DNA of 64,000 nucleotides from Symsagittifera roscoffensis (taxonomy: Eukaryota; Xenacoelomorpha; Acoela; Convolutidae). The stretch covers positions 26,218,007 to 26,282,006 of the forward strand of contig NC_087070.1 of the NCBI RefSeq assembly GCF_963678635.1, given 5' to 3'. The translations under genes were made by a program, and so were the position numbers. The notes under the pieces are model-generated. The model had not been told where the DNA came from, ran no database searches, and was given only the letters and a program-made list of their open reading frames with translations. Of this stretch, positions 1 to 11,812 are shown piece by piece. How positions within the stretch are numbered: the stretch's first letter is position 1; each line of letters starts with the position of its first letter.

Positions 1-3000
1 TGAACAGATCAATTGTGCTTGGTGTTTTCGAATAAAGCGAAACAAGGATCCATAAACCAAAACTCAATTATCTCGGTTGTTTCAAAAAAGGTATAGCGTT
101 AAAATAGGTTTTCATACTAGTGTCAAAAATACTGTTACAGAATCTGTTTACAGAAAATAAACTCTTACGGCAAACTTAAACGAGACGGCAGGACCAAAAG
201 GATAAAAAATAATGAGAAAACATTAATAGAAAATTAACGAAATAACACTGAGAGTTGACGTGCAGATGCTATCTCATCAAAACTTGCCGTCCTAAATCAA
301 AAACTAGATCTGAAAGCTGAGGCGCATTTTTTTGCTAGGATAGCGCGTTTTTTTTTAAATATTTTATCCTTCGGATATCAGCAACATTCATATTTTTTGT
401 GCTTTCAATTTTTGTGAAGCTCAATTTCGTTGGCTTTACTAAATGACAACTGACACAATCTTTCATTAATGAGCATCGTACCATAAAATTTGCTTGTGCT
501 TACTTCTGACCATAAGTTCGAAGGTAACGTTTTTTTTCAAAGCCTCCGTACAAAACATTCGTAAGTAATTTATTTCGAAGTTATCATTTACAAGTTAGTG
601 ATAAGCAAAAAATAAACATTGTTGATTAGTGGTATCACTGTAAAAATAATTTCGCAAAGTCTGAGAATGAAACTGTGAAGTGCATTTTATGTTTGTACAA
701 CAGTTAGTTTATCATGAAACTTACAATTTTGAGATTTTTTTTTTTACTGTAGACAACCATTGTGATTTATTTTTGTCATTATCAAATGATGAAAGATCTG
801 TTTCGTTCGAATCATCTTGAGTTGATGGTGCTGTCTGGGAGTCTGAGAATAAAATTTTGAATTGCAATTTATGTTTGTACAACAGTTAGATTTCAAAATA
901 AATCAAACGAACGAGTTTTTTTCAAAAAAGCATTCATCGCGCATATTAGTTCTAATCACTTTTAACAACAAAAATAATTAACAATATCAAAAATTTCCAT
1001 ATAAAATAAATACAGAAACTCCACAGAGTTTCGATTTTGCTGACATGGTTGTTTCAGGGCTCCAACGGTACCGGCGTCAAATGTGAACGAATAATTCTAA
1101 AGTTTTTGCCCCGCAGCAGCTGTCCAAGGTCCTTCTGTTGTTTGTTTGGAGTAGTTAGTTTTTGAAACAAATTGTTTTGCAGCATTAACACTTGTTACTC
1201 GTTTGTAGAGACAGAACAAAAAAAATGAATTTCAACTGAAGAATCTTGTCTTTGCCTTTTGCAGAGAAAAATTATCAATTTATCAAAATTTCAACTCTTT
1301 ATTTTAATCCTTTGAGGTTGTTAATAGTCGTTCTCTTCTGAGCAACATTTCAAAAAGTTCTAATTTCTCTCGAAAAAATTCATGCTCTAGTCTTGAAGGT
1401 GCAACAACAGTTTCTGCAAAATACACTTTTTGATTAATGTTTAAGTAATTGGCTACATTGAGCCGATGTGGGATCAAACCGCAAAAAAAGTAATAGAGAA
1501 AGTTTTAAGCGTTGTAGGAGGACCGCCTTGTTCAAAGTGAAAACTTGAAGCCGTTTTGAATTAGCTTTGCTGGTTATGAGTTGTGTGAGGCCATTTCAAA
1601 CAGTGCGTTTTGATGATAAATTGTGTCTCACATTTTTTTCACTAATGACAGCAATAGGACACGTTACAACTATCAGTCATCATTTTCATATCGAAATGAT
1701 TAGATATTTGTGGAAAAATTGAGTCTGACCTGTTGTTACTACAATCCTTATCTAACATTTTGTTGTAATTGTATCTGACTGGTCATTTCATTATTCCATC
1801 CTAATATGAAGTTTTTACGGATTCAGACGCCAAAAATACCGTGAGAAAATTGACAAGCGTCCTACTTGATAAAAAAAATGAATTTTCACTTCGAGTTGCC
1901 AAAAGGAAAGCTGGCTTCAATCACGTTAGTTTATTTTTAGATTGCTATTGAAACTTAAAAATGATGAGTCGCAAAAAATTCAACAGTTAGTTTACCATAA
2001 AACACACAATTTAAAGATTTTTTTTTCACTGTAGACAATCATTGTGATTTATTTTTGTCATTATCAAATGATGAAAGATCTGTTTCGTTTGAATCATCTT
2101 GAGTTGATAGTGTTGTTTTTAGACAGCGTTCAGAACGAAATCGCATAAAAAATATCTCTTTGAGCGTACAAATTGTAAAAAGTGTGGATAACTTCAATTT
2201 TCAAAACACCAACGCAATAGAAAAAAATCGATTGCTAAGTATTTTTACAGAATTCAAGTTTTGAAGCATTTTTTACATTTCCCGATGATCTCTCAACTGC
2301 TTAACTTTTTCCGTCATTTCTAATTGTTGCTTCAGTTTTCAAATCTTGACTCTGCAAATCTAAATAATCGTTGCATTTGAAATTTAAAAAGAATTAAATC
2401 ACTGTAGCATCTTCGGAAAAGATGGAAAGTGTATCACGTTCAAAAGAATTTCCCATACTTATTAGGGTAGATTTCCGAAAACTTCTGGTTTTTGTTTTTT
2501 TTTCAGGTTTTTGTTTGATCAACTGAATCGAGACGCTGGTTTTTTACAAATGGTCTGATTTCATTATTGACGGGATGTCCTCCACCAAAATCTTCCTTCA
2601 TTTTCAATAAAGCTGCTTGTTTGACTGTTTTTCTTCATACACGTCTTTCTTTTCACTTTATTTATAACTTTTAGCAGCAATTTATTTGCCAATTATTTTG
2701 TCGGATGGTGTAATTTAAAAATGGAGACAAATGAAGCTACATAGCGAGCTGCCCTGATTATTTAGGTTTGCAGAGTCAAGATTTGAAAACTGAAGCTACA
2801 ATAATAAGATATGACGGAAAAAGTTAAGCAGTTGAGGGATCATCGGCAAATGTAAAAAACGCTTCAAAACTTGAATTCTGTAATAATACTTAGCACTCGA
2901 TTTTTTTTCTATTGCGTTAGTGTTTCGAAAAATGAAGTTATTCACACTTTTTACAGTTTTGTACGCTAAAAGAGCAATTTTTGATGTGGTTTCGTTCTAA

Positions 3001-3865
3001 ACGCTGTCTGAAAACAACACCATCAACTCAAGATGATTCAAACGAAACACCTTTCATCATTTGATAATGACAAAAATAAATCACAATGATTCTCTACAGT
3101 GAAAGAAAAGCTCAAAATTGTGTGTTTCATGGTAAACTAGCTGTTGTACAAACATAAATTGCACTTCACAGTTTCATACTCAGACTTTGCGAAATTATTT
3201 TTACAGTGTTACCACTAATCAACAATGTTTTTTTTTTGTTTATCACTAACTTGTAAAAGATAACTTCGAAATAAATTACTTACGAATTTTTTGTAAGGAG
3301 GTTTTGAAAAAAACCTTACCTTCGAACTTATGGTCAGAAGTAAGCCCAAGCAAACTTTATGGTACGATGCTCATTAGTGAAAGATTGCATCAGTTGTTAT
3401 TTAGTAAAACCAACAAAATTGAACTTCACAAAAATTGAATGCATAAAAAATATGAAGGTTGCTGATATCCGAAGGATAAAATTTAAAAAAACGCGCTGTC
3501 CTGGCAAAAAAAAATGCGCCTCAGTTTTCAGATCTAGTTTTTGATTTAGGACGGCTAATTTTGATACGAAAACATCTGCACGTCAACTCTCAGTGTTATT
3601 TCGTTAATATTCTGTTAATGTTTTCTCATTATTTTTATCCTTTTGGTCCTGCCGTCTCGTTTAATTTGCCGTAAGAGTTTATTATCTGGAAACAGATTCT
3701 TTTTAATAGCCTTGCTTATTGCATTCACAGTATTTTTGACACTAGGATGAAAACCTACTTTAACGCTGTACCTTTTTTGAAACAACCGAGATAATTGAGT
3801 TTTCGTTTATGGATCCTTGTTTCGCTTGATTCGAAATCAACAAGCACAATTGATCTATTCATTTT
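1..3865. repeat. Long fold-back (inverted) repeat element
   Basis: The first 740 bases reappear in reverse complement at about 3110-3865, and about 1990-2370 reappears inverted at 2754-3109, so the whole block is one large imperfect hairpin with a loop near 2371-2753. The right arm is continuous (about 1.1 kb). The left arm is broken by an extra segment of about 1.15 kb at 838-1982. No convincing coding frame is present; the short frames here are chance ORFs. The structure fits a fold-back or long-TIR non-autonomous DNA transposon. The left end may lie beyond the window start, because pairing is still good at base 1. Confidence 0.8.
698..2120. repeat. 138-bp direct repeat flanking an insertion in the left arm
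   Basis: Bases 698-835 and 1983-2120 are near-identical direct copies. Each contains the run from the ACAACAGTTAG motif to the ATCATCTTGAGTTGAT motif. The right arm has this block once (inverted, about 3015-3150), so the left arm acquired a duplication together with the intervening 1.15 kb. A further partial copy of the GTCTGAGAAT...ACAACAGTTAG stretch lies at 838-889. Confidence 0.7.
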
Positions 3866-6060
3866 TTTTCTATTCTTCGGTTTTGTTTTTCAGTTGCCAC
3901 TAAAAAAAATTTGATCCAGCAGAAAATAAGAAAACATTAAATCGCATTTCATTTCCTTGTAAGATTTGCATTTCAGAAGAAAAATTCAATGAAAAAAGAC
4001 ATTATCAGAAGACTTGGTTAGTGGTAAAATTGATAAAATGAGTAGAAAACAATTGGTGAAATTTCCGGAAAAACTTGAGAAGATATTTTTTTTTCGAAAT
4101 GTTCTCAGTTTTTTTTTTTCAAAAAGCTTCTGAAAAAAAGTGAAAATATTTGTCACGCAACAGTTTTTAGCTTTTCAGATTATGTTCAAAAATGTTTGGT
4201 GTTTTGAACTTAAATTTATCAAAAAATTGATGTTTTCTCGATTGTTTATTGTTTTTCATTTAGGAAATTTATGTAATGAAGAATGAAAAAAAACCACGAG
4301 TTTTTCTGTTTATTTTACTGTTTATTTCACAAAAATTTGACGTGTTGTCTAGTTTCAATATGAATTAACTCCTGAAAAGCAATTTGTTGAAATTATTTAC
4401 AAAAATTTGCGCAAATGCAACAAGTTAGGTAACACCTTTTGTTTGAATGCAATTTCACCCTTCTTCCCATTCAAATTGCTATGAACTAATCAAACTATTA
4501 TGAATTAAAAAAAACACACTGAGGTTTTTCTGAGCGTCAGTTAGATCTTCAATATTTTTTTTGTCCTATTTTCCTTCTCATATTGCACTTTCATCTACCT
4601 CTTTTAACAAATATAAAAATATTTCTGTTAAATGAAACAAAATAAACAAAAAAAGTATTTTGGGAAAAGATATTTTTTGTCAAGATATTTTAGTCATAAT
4701 TGAGAATGATTTACCTTTTCAATTGTAGCTAAATCAATAATTGTTTTTTTTACGAACGAAAATCAGTTAGTTGGAATTTTATTTTTCCGATAAACATTTT
4801 TAAGCATTCAATTTTATTTTTTAAATTTTTTGTCCAACTGTAATAAATTAAAAAAACTTTTATAAAATTTTGCTAATGGTTTTTTGTATAAATTGCTCAC
4901 ACTGTGTTTTTATCGCACATGTATATTGAAAAAACATAGCTAAATAAGTTTATGCATTTTATTTATCTCGTTGAAACTAACCAGTAAGACTTAGTTTCAG
5001 TAAGTAAAAAAAAATGTCTAAAGATAGCAAGTAATTTTTTGAAAATTACGCTGAAATTTTGGAGCTTTTTATAGAGATATTTGTGTACGAAAAATCTGGC
5101 AAAATCTACAACAATTAATGACCATTTGGAAATGTTCTCGAACAATCTGGAACATTTTGCTTTTGCTCTTTTCTGCGACTTGCTCCCTCCTCTCTGGGTT
5201 ATAGCTATGGAAATACCTAGTACTAGCGTGTTAAATGAAGAGGTGTTATATAAAAAAGAAATGTTGTGTGCCTAACTTTTCATCTTTATACTTTTAATTT
5301 TTAAACGTGGCCATCACACATACAGGTGTAATTTTTTTAACCTACAAAAAGGTCAATCAAAATTTCAACGATTTTTTGAAAATCCTCCAACCTTACAAAA
5401 AAAATCGGTTTGTTACTATACAACCGGCAGCACTTTTTCATTAAAAAAAGTCTATTTCATGTAGCTAGCTAGTCGTCAAGCATCAAAACATCACACTTAA
5501 TTATTCCTTGTAAATATATTCCCACTATGATATCAAGCATAGGATTTTTTGACCCTGTATTGGATGCTGTTTTATGAACTAAAAATAAATCAGTAAGAGA
5601 TCTCCGCAAGTATACACTCAAAGAATGAGACAATTTTAGGAAATTTATCTGAAAAGGAAGAAATGACAGTCAAATTTAATGAGCTGCTTAAAACTCTCAA
5701 TAGCTGCCTGAATAGAAAATTGACCAATTACTATTTTTTTCGCTGCCGTTTAGGGGGACGACGAGTGTCGAGCGCACTGCGTTTCTCTGTATGAATGAGC
5801 TACTTAGCCTGAAGCTATTTTGAACATACATACATGTAATTCAATGCTTAAAACATCGGTCATTGCGGATCATTCAGTTGCAACTCAATATAGCCTAAAA
5901 TCATGAAAACTTCCACCGGGTTTTTTGTTGATTCTGAGAATTCATTTTTTTCATGTCAAACACACACACATAAATATGTGCAAAAATCAACAATATTAAA
6001 GCTTTTAAGAAATCCATTCCGCCCTCAAAACTCACACAAACAAAACTTTTAATTGCTAGT
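3866..6060. other. AT-rich non-coding stretch, nothing recognised
   Basis: Long poly-A and poly-T runs, with no open frame above about 65 codons that has a credible composition. No RNA gene or transposon end was recognised. Confidence 0.5.
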
Positions 6061-6800
6061 AAAATGAATCATTATGAGACCACTAAGCCGATATAATGAA
6101 GGTCGAAACCTGTTCAGTCGAAAAAGGAAAAAAAAAGAAAATAATTAATAAGTCAATCTCAAGCTCAAAGCACACACACCCACTCAAATTTTTTTCGTTT
6201 GTCGAAAGATGCAACATGAGGCTGTTAGGCCGATATAACAATGGCCGAAACCAATCAAAAAAAATGACAGGAATAAGAAACAAAAAAAACGGAAAAAAAA
6301 GTTGTCATAGAAAATTGAACTTTAATTTTTCTCAAATTTTTAACAAATTGTGCGATCCAGAGTTGAGCTTGACAAATGCGTTTTACTTGAAACCACTCAA
6401 CATTAGGTCACTAAGCCGATAAAATTCATGCCAAAATCATTTGGGCAGACAAAGTTTTAAGCGAAAAAAAAAGAATCAAGAAGTTATATACAGCCGAAGT
6501 AAATCAAAATCGTAAAAGCAACTACAATGTAAATTGCGTATAGAACAAATACAAATATACGATGTGGCAACTAAGCCAACAAAAATAAGCCGAGAAATAT
6601 TAAGCCGACAATTTTTCCCGTTTGAAAAAGAAACAGGTGCGTTCTATTTGAATTGAGGCAAATCAACTGGTTTTAGGATCTAGGGCAAGCATCTGATATG
6701 TCAAACATGCGCTATGTTAATTATCCGAACTTTTATGATAATAACGTAATAATATGGGGTTAGATTTTCTAACACAAGACATGGTTTAATCAGCCGATTA
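6061..6800. repeat. Degenerate interspersed repeat with recurring TAAGCCGA motif
   Basis: The phrase TAAGCCGATA or TTAGGCCGATA followed by a GCCGAAACC-like phrase recurs near 6085, 6225, 6412, 6570 and 6600. The part at about 6490-6590 (AAGCAACTACAATGTAAATT and neighbours) is repeated at about 50560-50640, so this is a dispersed family. The open frame across 6096-6422 is lysine- and asparagine-rich by composition and is not a credible gene. Confidence 0.45.
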
Positions 6801-6922
6801 CAATTTGGCCGACTTTTATTTTTTGGTTATGGATGGGTGAACTACGTGAGCGTCGACGCATCGCGGCATAACCTGCTCTAATTTTCATCCAAAATTTTAT
6901 CCTCTGTTGGCAAACCCGCAAC

Positions 6923-7755
6923 ACCCCGGGTTGACCAAAACTTCTTATCATACAATTTCCAGATATGAAAAACTTCTTGTCATACAATTTCATACATTTC
7001 CATACGTACAGAAAATTGTATGAAAACTCTATGATAAGCTTTTTTCCATATTTGAAAATTGTATGATAGTTTTTTTTCCATAAACCAAAAAGTTGATTTT
7101 TTGTTTCTAAATATAATTTCTGAAAAATTTTGAATTGTGTTTTTAACTTAACACAAGTGACAAAGACCTTGGCTACTCAAAGCACCAAAGCTTGGACTGT
7201 CTTGCATTTACAATGCATATAAAACGACCTGAATTGTGTAAAAGCTGTTTTTCACCAATGATATAACGAAAGTAACAAACTTTTAAAATTTGGCAAAACT
7301 TTTCAAAGATGGTTACTTAAAACTTTTGAACCTTTAAATTATCAGACATTGATCAAGGCATACATAAACATACCATACAAAAGAAATAGGAATTTTCAGC
7401 GTTTTTGAAAAAAAAATTATACCGCGAAAAGGAAAAGAAAACCAACATTATTGTATCCAGGACTACGTTATGCACACAAAAAACAAATTTTGATTGCACC
7501 AAAAGTTTTTGTGTCGCCATCAAAAAAATAGCAGTCATACAGTTTCCATATATGGGAATTGTATGATAAGCACATTTTCAAAAGCGAAAACCTCGGTTTT
7601 TTTCACCAGACTGTTTATTAGAATCAAATAAGTTCATATCTTTTTTCAACCATTTTTAGAAATTGTATGAAAATTGTATGACAAGCATTTTTCCACACAT
7701 TTGATGTATGGAATTGTATGATAAGCATTTTCGGCGTATGGAGGTTAATCCGGGA
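6923..7755. mobile_element. MITE-like element with terminal inverted repeats
   Basis: The left end reads CCCCGGGTTGACC then CTTATCATACAATTTCC. The right end is the imperfect reverse complement (GTATGATAAG then GGTTAATCCGGGA). The ATTGTATGATAAG-type motif recurs in both orientations near 6945, 6975, 7010, 7060, 7555, 7680 and 7720, a typical subterminal repeat pattern. There is no internal transposase. Target-site duplications are not clear. The superfamily is not assigned. Confidence 0.55.
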
Positions 7756-7989
7756 CGTTAGCTAGACTACGGCGGTCACCATTCTTTTGACCTATACAGC
7801 GTATCTTAAGCGAACGGTAGAATATTATGATTTGTCCTATTTTTGAAAACTTTCAGATGTTTGTTAGTAAAGGTATATTTGCACTAGTTTTTCGAATTTC
7901 TACTCCACTTGTTGATTTTGCTTATTAGAAAAAAAACTTATTATTTTGTGGAAAGCGATTAAAAAAATAGCTAAGAGTTTGTATTTCAG

Positions 7990-8124
7990 TCTACAGCTTG
8001 GGGATGGTTCAAGTACATCATGCAAGTTGTCCACTTGGTTTGCGGCAGCAATGGCTCTTATTTCCCAAAACCAGTATGCATTCCTGACTCTGGATCGATT
8101 TCTGGCAGCCCATGACTTTTCCAG
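7990..8124 (+). CDS. Class A GPCR, exon with TM3 and DRF motif
   Basis: This internal exon encodes the third transmembrane helix of a rhodopsin-family receptor. It follows a good acceptor (TTTGTATTTCAG). The translation contains SCKLSTWFAAAM and ends in LTLDRFLAA. The cysteine lies exactly 25 residues before the arginine of DRF, which is the spacing between positions 3.25 and 3.50 in class A receptors. The frame meets a stop at 8183, so the exon must end earlier. No good GT donor was found; CAG|GC at 8124/8125 has the right phase to join the next exon but is a weak GC donor. Exons for TM1 and TM2 were not found and may lie upstream of the window. The receptor could also be a pseudogene. Confidence 0.55.
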
Positions 8125-8504
8125 GCCCTGTTTCCTCCCCCATCATACTTTGTTTCTACGGAATAACTTTGTTGTCGCCAATTGATGCTTGAGGGTATAC
8201 TTGTTCCAAAAAGTCCAAAACACTTCATGAAATATTGAGAGCAGTGGTGAAGTGGCCAATCTTTACGTGTCTTGGTCAAAAACGGGTGCTTCCATAATTT
8301 ACGCTCGCTGTCTGCGGGAATCTCAGTTTAATAAATAACCAAAAAATAATGTAGGCTGTAACAGTTTTTCGTAGAACGCTGAAAATTCGTGTTATCATAT
8401 TTTCTCCGTTGATGAATAGTCTTTATTATATTTTTCTGAATGAGTAGAATGTCCATTTATGCATAATGATGGGGAAGGAAACAATGGTGCCTACTGCTGC
8501 TCAG

Positions 8505-8762
8505 ATATCGAGATCGACACATGTACAACTTGCGCTTCCCAATTGTACTCACCGTTATCAGTTTCACCCTCATGCTCTTCATTGGCGCTCAGTTCATCTA
8601 TCTGATAACCTTCGATGAGTTGAATCAAATTTGTAGCATTCGGTCGGATTTGGAGCGATTCGGACAGATGATTGTGATAGTGACCGACTCGGTTGTGATG
8701 TTCACGATGCTCCCCATAATCACCATAATATCACTTAGTGCTTACATTATCACCAAAGTGAG
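8505..8762 (+). CDS. Class A GPCR, exon with TM4, extracellular loop 2 and TM5
   Basis: The exon follows a pyrimidine-rich acceptor (CCTACTGCTGCTCAG) and ends at a perfect donor, AG|GTAAGT. It encodes a basic stretch (YRDRHMYNLR), a hydrophobic helix (FPIVLTVISFTLMLFIGAQF), a short loop with one cysteine (NQICSIRSD) that would pair with the TM3 cysteine, and a second helix with the TM5 proline (FTMLPIITIISLSAYII), ending in basic KVR. This order is that of a rhodopsin-family receptor. The ligand is unknown; the closest feel is a peptide or FMRFamide-type receptor, which is inference only. The exon ends in phase 2, matching the next exon. Confidence 0.7.
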
Positions 8763-9786
8763 GTAAGTACAAAAGTCATTGTAAAAATGTATAATTGTTC
8801 AGCTCGTCAAAATAGAAAATACCAACTGGTCCATTTGCTCAGCGAAAAAGTTGCTTATTTGACCTGATTTGCGAAAAGTTTTTGAGAAAAACTAATAATT
8901 TTCTAGGACTTCACCCGGATATGGATCAAGTAATTTCTCGAGGAGTGGTCAAACTCCTATACAGACCCTAAATAACCAAAATTTTGAGAGCCACAAGCGA
9001 GTATTTAAAAAAAACTGACGATTTTAGACATTTTTGACAGGTTTTAACCAAAAATTGCATTGTTGACGCGGCATTCCCATCTCAAAATTAGTATAGAGTA
9101 GCGCCTCAGGCACTTTCAGCAAAATTTTCAAATTATTTGACCAAAAATTTAAGGAAAATTGTTTGGGTAGTCAAGGCGTCCCCTCCCCAGATGTGCCCTT
9201 CAGTTCAGTAGTCATAAACGCAGACCAAAACGAAATACTCCAACCGAAGCAGGCATCTTTCAAACGCTCCATAAACTTTTGTGTTTGTTCAACTTCTACG
9301 CTGCCTGTTAATAAGTTTTCAATAATGATTGTTACTTTTATGGAATAACAAAAAATCAACGTCCTTTTTTATTAACTTGTGAACGTGAATAGTCGCTTTT
9401 CTTTGTTTATTTCAATACAAAAACCATTTCTTCAAATTGAAATCCTGCTCAAACTAGTTTTCATTCGGCTGAAACTGCTTAAGAAACTGTTCGCGCTGCG
9501 AAGAATTTTTTCGTATTTTTTTTCTTCTGTAAATTTGCTTTTTATTGAAAATCTTAAAAACGGTCCATGCATTGTTTGATGCCATAATCTCCGTCCTAAA
9601 AGTTAAATGTGAACTATACGATAACTATTTATCATTAAGCTTAAGCCTGATGAACAAAATGTGATAATTGTTTATTAGAGTGGAGTGTATAGCGTATAAG
9701 TACAGTATTGCCGTTATAGTGATTTTCCTCCTTTTGCTGTAATTGGATTGAGTTTAATGATGTAGAAATGGGATTCACATTCTGAG
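8763..9786 (+). other. Intron between receptor exons
   Basis: This stretch starts with GTAAGTAC and runs to the acceptor at 9785-9786 (ATTCTGAG). It contains no other recognised feature; the two overlapping short frames at 9163-9359 and the frame at 9379-9579 have no recognisable composition. Confidence 0.55.
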
Positions 9787-9947
9787 GAGGACTGAGCAGC
9801 TGGTGCCTGAAGACGAGGAAACAGAGAAGCTCATCACCAGTGGCTCCCTTCTCTACTGCTCCGCCTTCTCCTGCTTCACAGGCACAACACCTGCTACTAT
9901 TACCATTATAATACTTACGCTTCTTTTCGGTTTACTTAACAAATTCA
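9787..9947 (+). CDS. Class A GPCR, exon with intracellular loop 3 and TM6
   Basis: The exon follows the acceptor TTCTGAG and supplies the single base needed to complete the codon left open at 8762 (AG|G, Arg). The translation starts RTEQLVPEDEETEK, an acidic third intracellular loop. A hydrophobic stretch with a central proline (SCFTGTTPATITIIILTLLF) follows, matching TM6. It ends at TTCA|GTG just before the assembly gap, in phase 1, which fits the acceptor at 47448/47449. An alternative start at 9790 has the same phase. An extra exon hidden in the gap cannot be excluded. Confidence 0.6.
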
Positions 9948-9950
9948 GTG

Positions 9951-10150
9951 NNNNNNNNNNNNNNNNNNNNNNNNNNNNNNNNNNNNNNNNNNNNNNNNNN
10001 NNNNNNNNNNNNNNNNNNNNNNNNNNNNNNNNNNNNNNNNNNNNNNNNNNNNNNNNNNNNNNNNNNNNNNNNNNNNNNNNNNNNNNNNNNNNNNNNNNNN
10101 NNNNNNNNNNNNNNNNNNNNNNNNNNNNNNNNNNNNNNNNNNNNNNNNNN
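9951..10150. other. Assembly gap (200 N)
   Basis: Exactly 200 unknown bases, a conventional placeholder. The retroelement to its right is inserted in satellite DNA, so the missing sequence most likely includes satellite repeats of the kind seen from 29067 onward, and the true length is unknown. Confidence 0.95.
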
Positions 10151-10152
10151 TT

Positions 10153-10562
10153 TGGAACCTGATCTAAACTACATTTTATGATTGGATAAATTAGATATTT
10201 TACCAATGTAAAGTATTTAATATTAACCAATCATGATCCATCTAACTAACAACCCACTTATTTGTAAGTGCTGAAGTTACTTGTAATTTCAGCACCAGAG
10301 AGATTTGAATTTAACTTAGAAATTAGTTGGACTCTCCCGAGCACTTCAGCAACCGCAATAAACCAGTATACCCTAGATCTATTGAGCCTAGCAGAGACTA
10401 GTTAAACAACCTGAGACTAGATAGTATAAGAGTAAGATTAGGATCGGTATTAGACTAAGAAGTTGCACGAATCTATCCGGCCGAAAATAAGATAGCGTGA
10501 CGAGCAGACGGTGTACCCTATCCGAAATTACTCTATGAGTTAACCAACTCGGTCATAACTCA
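10153..10562 (+). repeat. 5' LTR
   Basis: 410 bp, TGGAACCTGATC...GTCATAACTCA, with the TG...CA ends of LTRs. An AATAAA polyadenylation signal lies at 10357-10362. It appears identical to the copy at 28657-29066, indicating a very recent insertion or gene conversion between LTRs. Confidence 0.95.
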
Positions 10563-10564
10563 TC

Positions 10565-10574
10565 TGGTGCGACC
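10565..10574 (+). promoter_or_regulatory. Candidate tRNA primer-binding site
   Basis: TGGTGCGACC starts two bases after the 5' LTR. It would pair with a tRNA 3' end of the form GGTCGCA-CCA, the normal position and TGG start of a reverse-transcription primer site. I did not identify which tRNA ends this way. Confidence 0.6.
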
Positions 10575-10649
10575 ATAAGTCTCGAACAAGACCTTAATAG
10601 CTTAGAATTAACCAAAATAGATTAGAAATTAGACAAAAACATTTAAAAA

Positions 10650-10883
10650 ATGTTATACGACAATAATTTAATCGAAATGTCTCTACGACTCAATAGATCA
10701 GAGCCAATATTCCGAACCATAACAGAACTACCCGGAATTGGAAGAAGACCTCGAACCAGAGACGACATACGACAAAGTAGAAACTTGCCATATAGCTATA
10801 TGATAGTTAGGCAAAAACCAGAACAAACTTTTATATTTAGAATACTACTGGCAATGAATTTAGATTTTCATTTGCAAACATAA
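10650..10883 (+). CDS. Possible small leader ORF (77 aa)
   Basis: This starts at the first ATG after the primer-binding site and encodes a basic, arginine-rich peptide (RRPRTRDDIRQSRN segment) that resembles no family I know. It could be an upstream ORF that tunes gag-pol translation or simply chance. Its composition is like the rest of the element. Confidence 0.25.
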   Translation: MLYDNNLIEMSLRLNRSEPIFRTITELPGIGRRPRTRDDIRQSRNLPYSYMIVRQKPEQTFIFRILLAMNLDFHLQT

Positions 10884-11209
10884 AACCTTGAAGTTAATCT
10901 TCAAAATCATTTCAGGCGCTAAACAAAATTATGTAATATACAATAACGATTGATAAAAAGATCTAAGATCGTTTTCCTAAAATTCTGCAGTAATATACAA
11001 AACATGTTTGAAAAATATTTATTGAAAAAATAAAAATTAGTAGCATGACAATAAATGGTTAGTAATCATAAATCATCCTGTTGTTCCAGCTCCATCATCT
11101 AAAACATAACAGCAATCATAAACCCACTAATATCATCAAAACACTAAATCTTTCCTTTACACACATTTAAAATTTTATTAAAACTTAAATTCACTTAATT
11201 TTAAAACCA

Positions 11210-11294
11210 GATCATCAAGGCTTATCCTTGGATCTTAAATCATTTTCTACTTAATTATATTTCAAATTTGATCATCAAGGCTTATCCTTGGATC
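11210..11294 (+). repeat. Twin hairpins in the retroelement leader
   Basis: The same 25-base sequence occurs at 11210-11234 and 11270-11294. Each copy folds as CAAGG-CTTAT-CCTTG with outer GATC bases. The leader also has GTGAAG...CTTCAC pairing near 11432-11465 and a recurring TCTCCAACCCTTGAAC-type phrase near 11583 and 11699. Duplicated stem-loops in a long untranslated leader could be packaging or dimerisation signals; this is inference. Confidence 0.5.
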
Positions 11295-11812
11295 AAACAG
11301 AACAACTTTGTTCTCCCCCACCCACTTAATTAGTGTCTAACGACCTCAAACGTCGATTCACTACCCAACCCTTTCTAAAGACCGAAGACTAATAGAAATT
11401 TTTAAACAAAACTAATCATTCAAATTAGGATAAACAGTGAAGAACTTCGGTTATTCATCCTTCACTTGACCCCCCCTCTTACCAGACCCAGGATAAATCT
11501 TAGACTTAGTAAGTTTAAAATAGTATCTAACGAACTACTCGCGTTCTAATTATACCTGAACCTTGTGGATCGATTTACTATTCTCCAACCCTTGAACACA
11601 ATCACTACCCCTAAGTAAGATTAAGTAAGTTAACACCTTAACTTATACTAGCCACGAGAAAGTAAAAAATCATTCTTCGGAATCGATATACTTTTCTCTC
11701 CAACCCTGAACAAACAGACCCAGGTTAAGCTAACCAAAAAATCGTAAGAACTAACAGTTTAAGAAAAATAGAAACCATTTAACAACCTTTTGCATCCGTC
11801 ATTCTAAACCTT

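Noticed and set aside
3359-3544. 61-aa plus-strand frame in the fold-back element
   Set aside because: Lies in an inverted-repeat arm, has no protein-like pattern and is not open in the opposite arm.
6096-6422. 108-aa frame
   Set aside because: Lys/Asn-rich composition follows from A-rich repeats; no motif, and it lies within a degenerate dispersed repeat.
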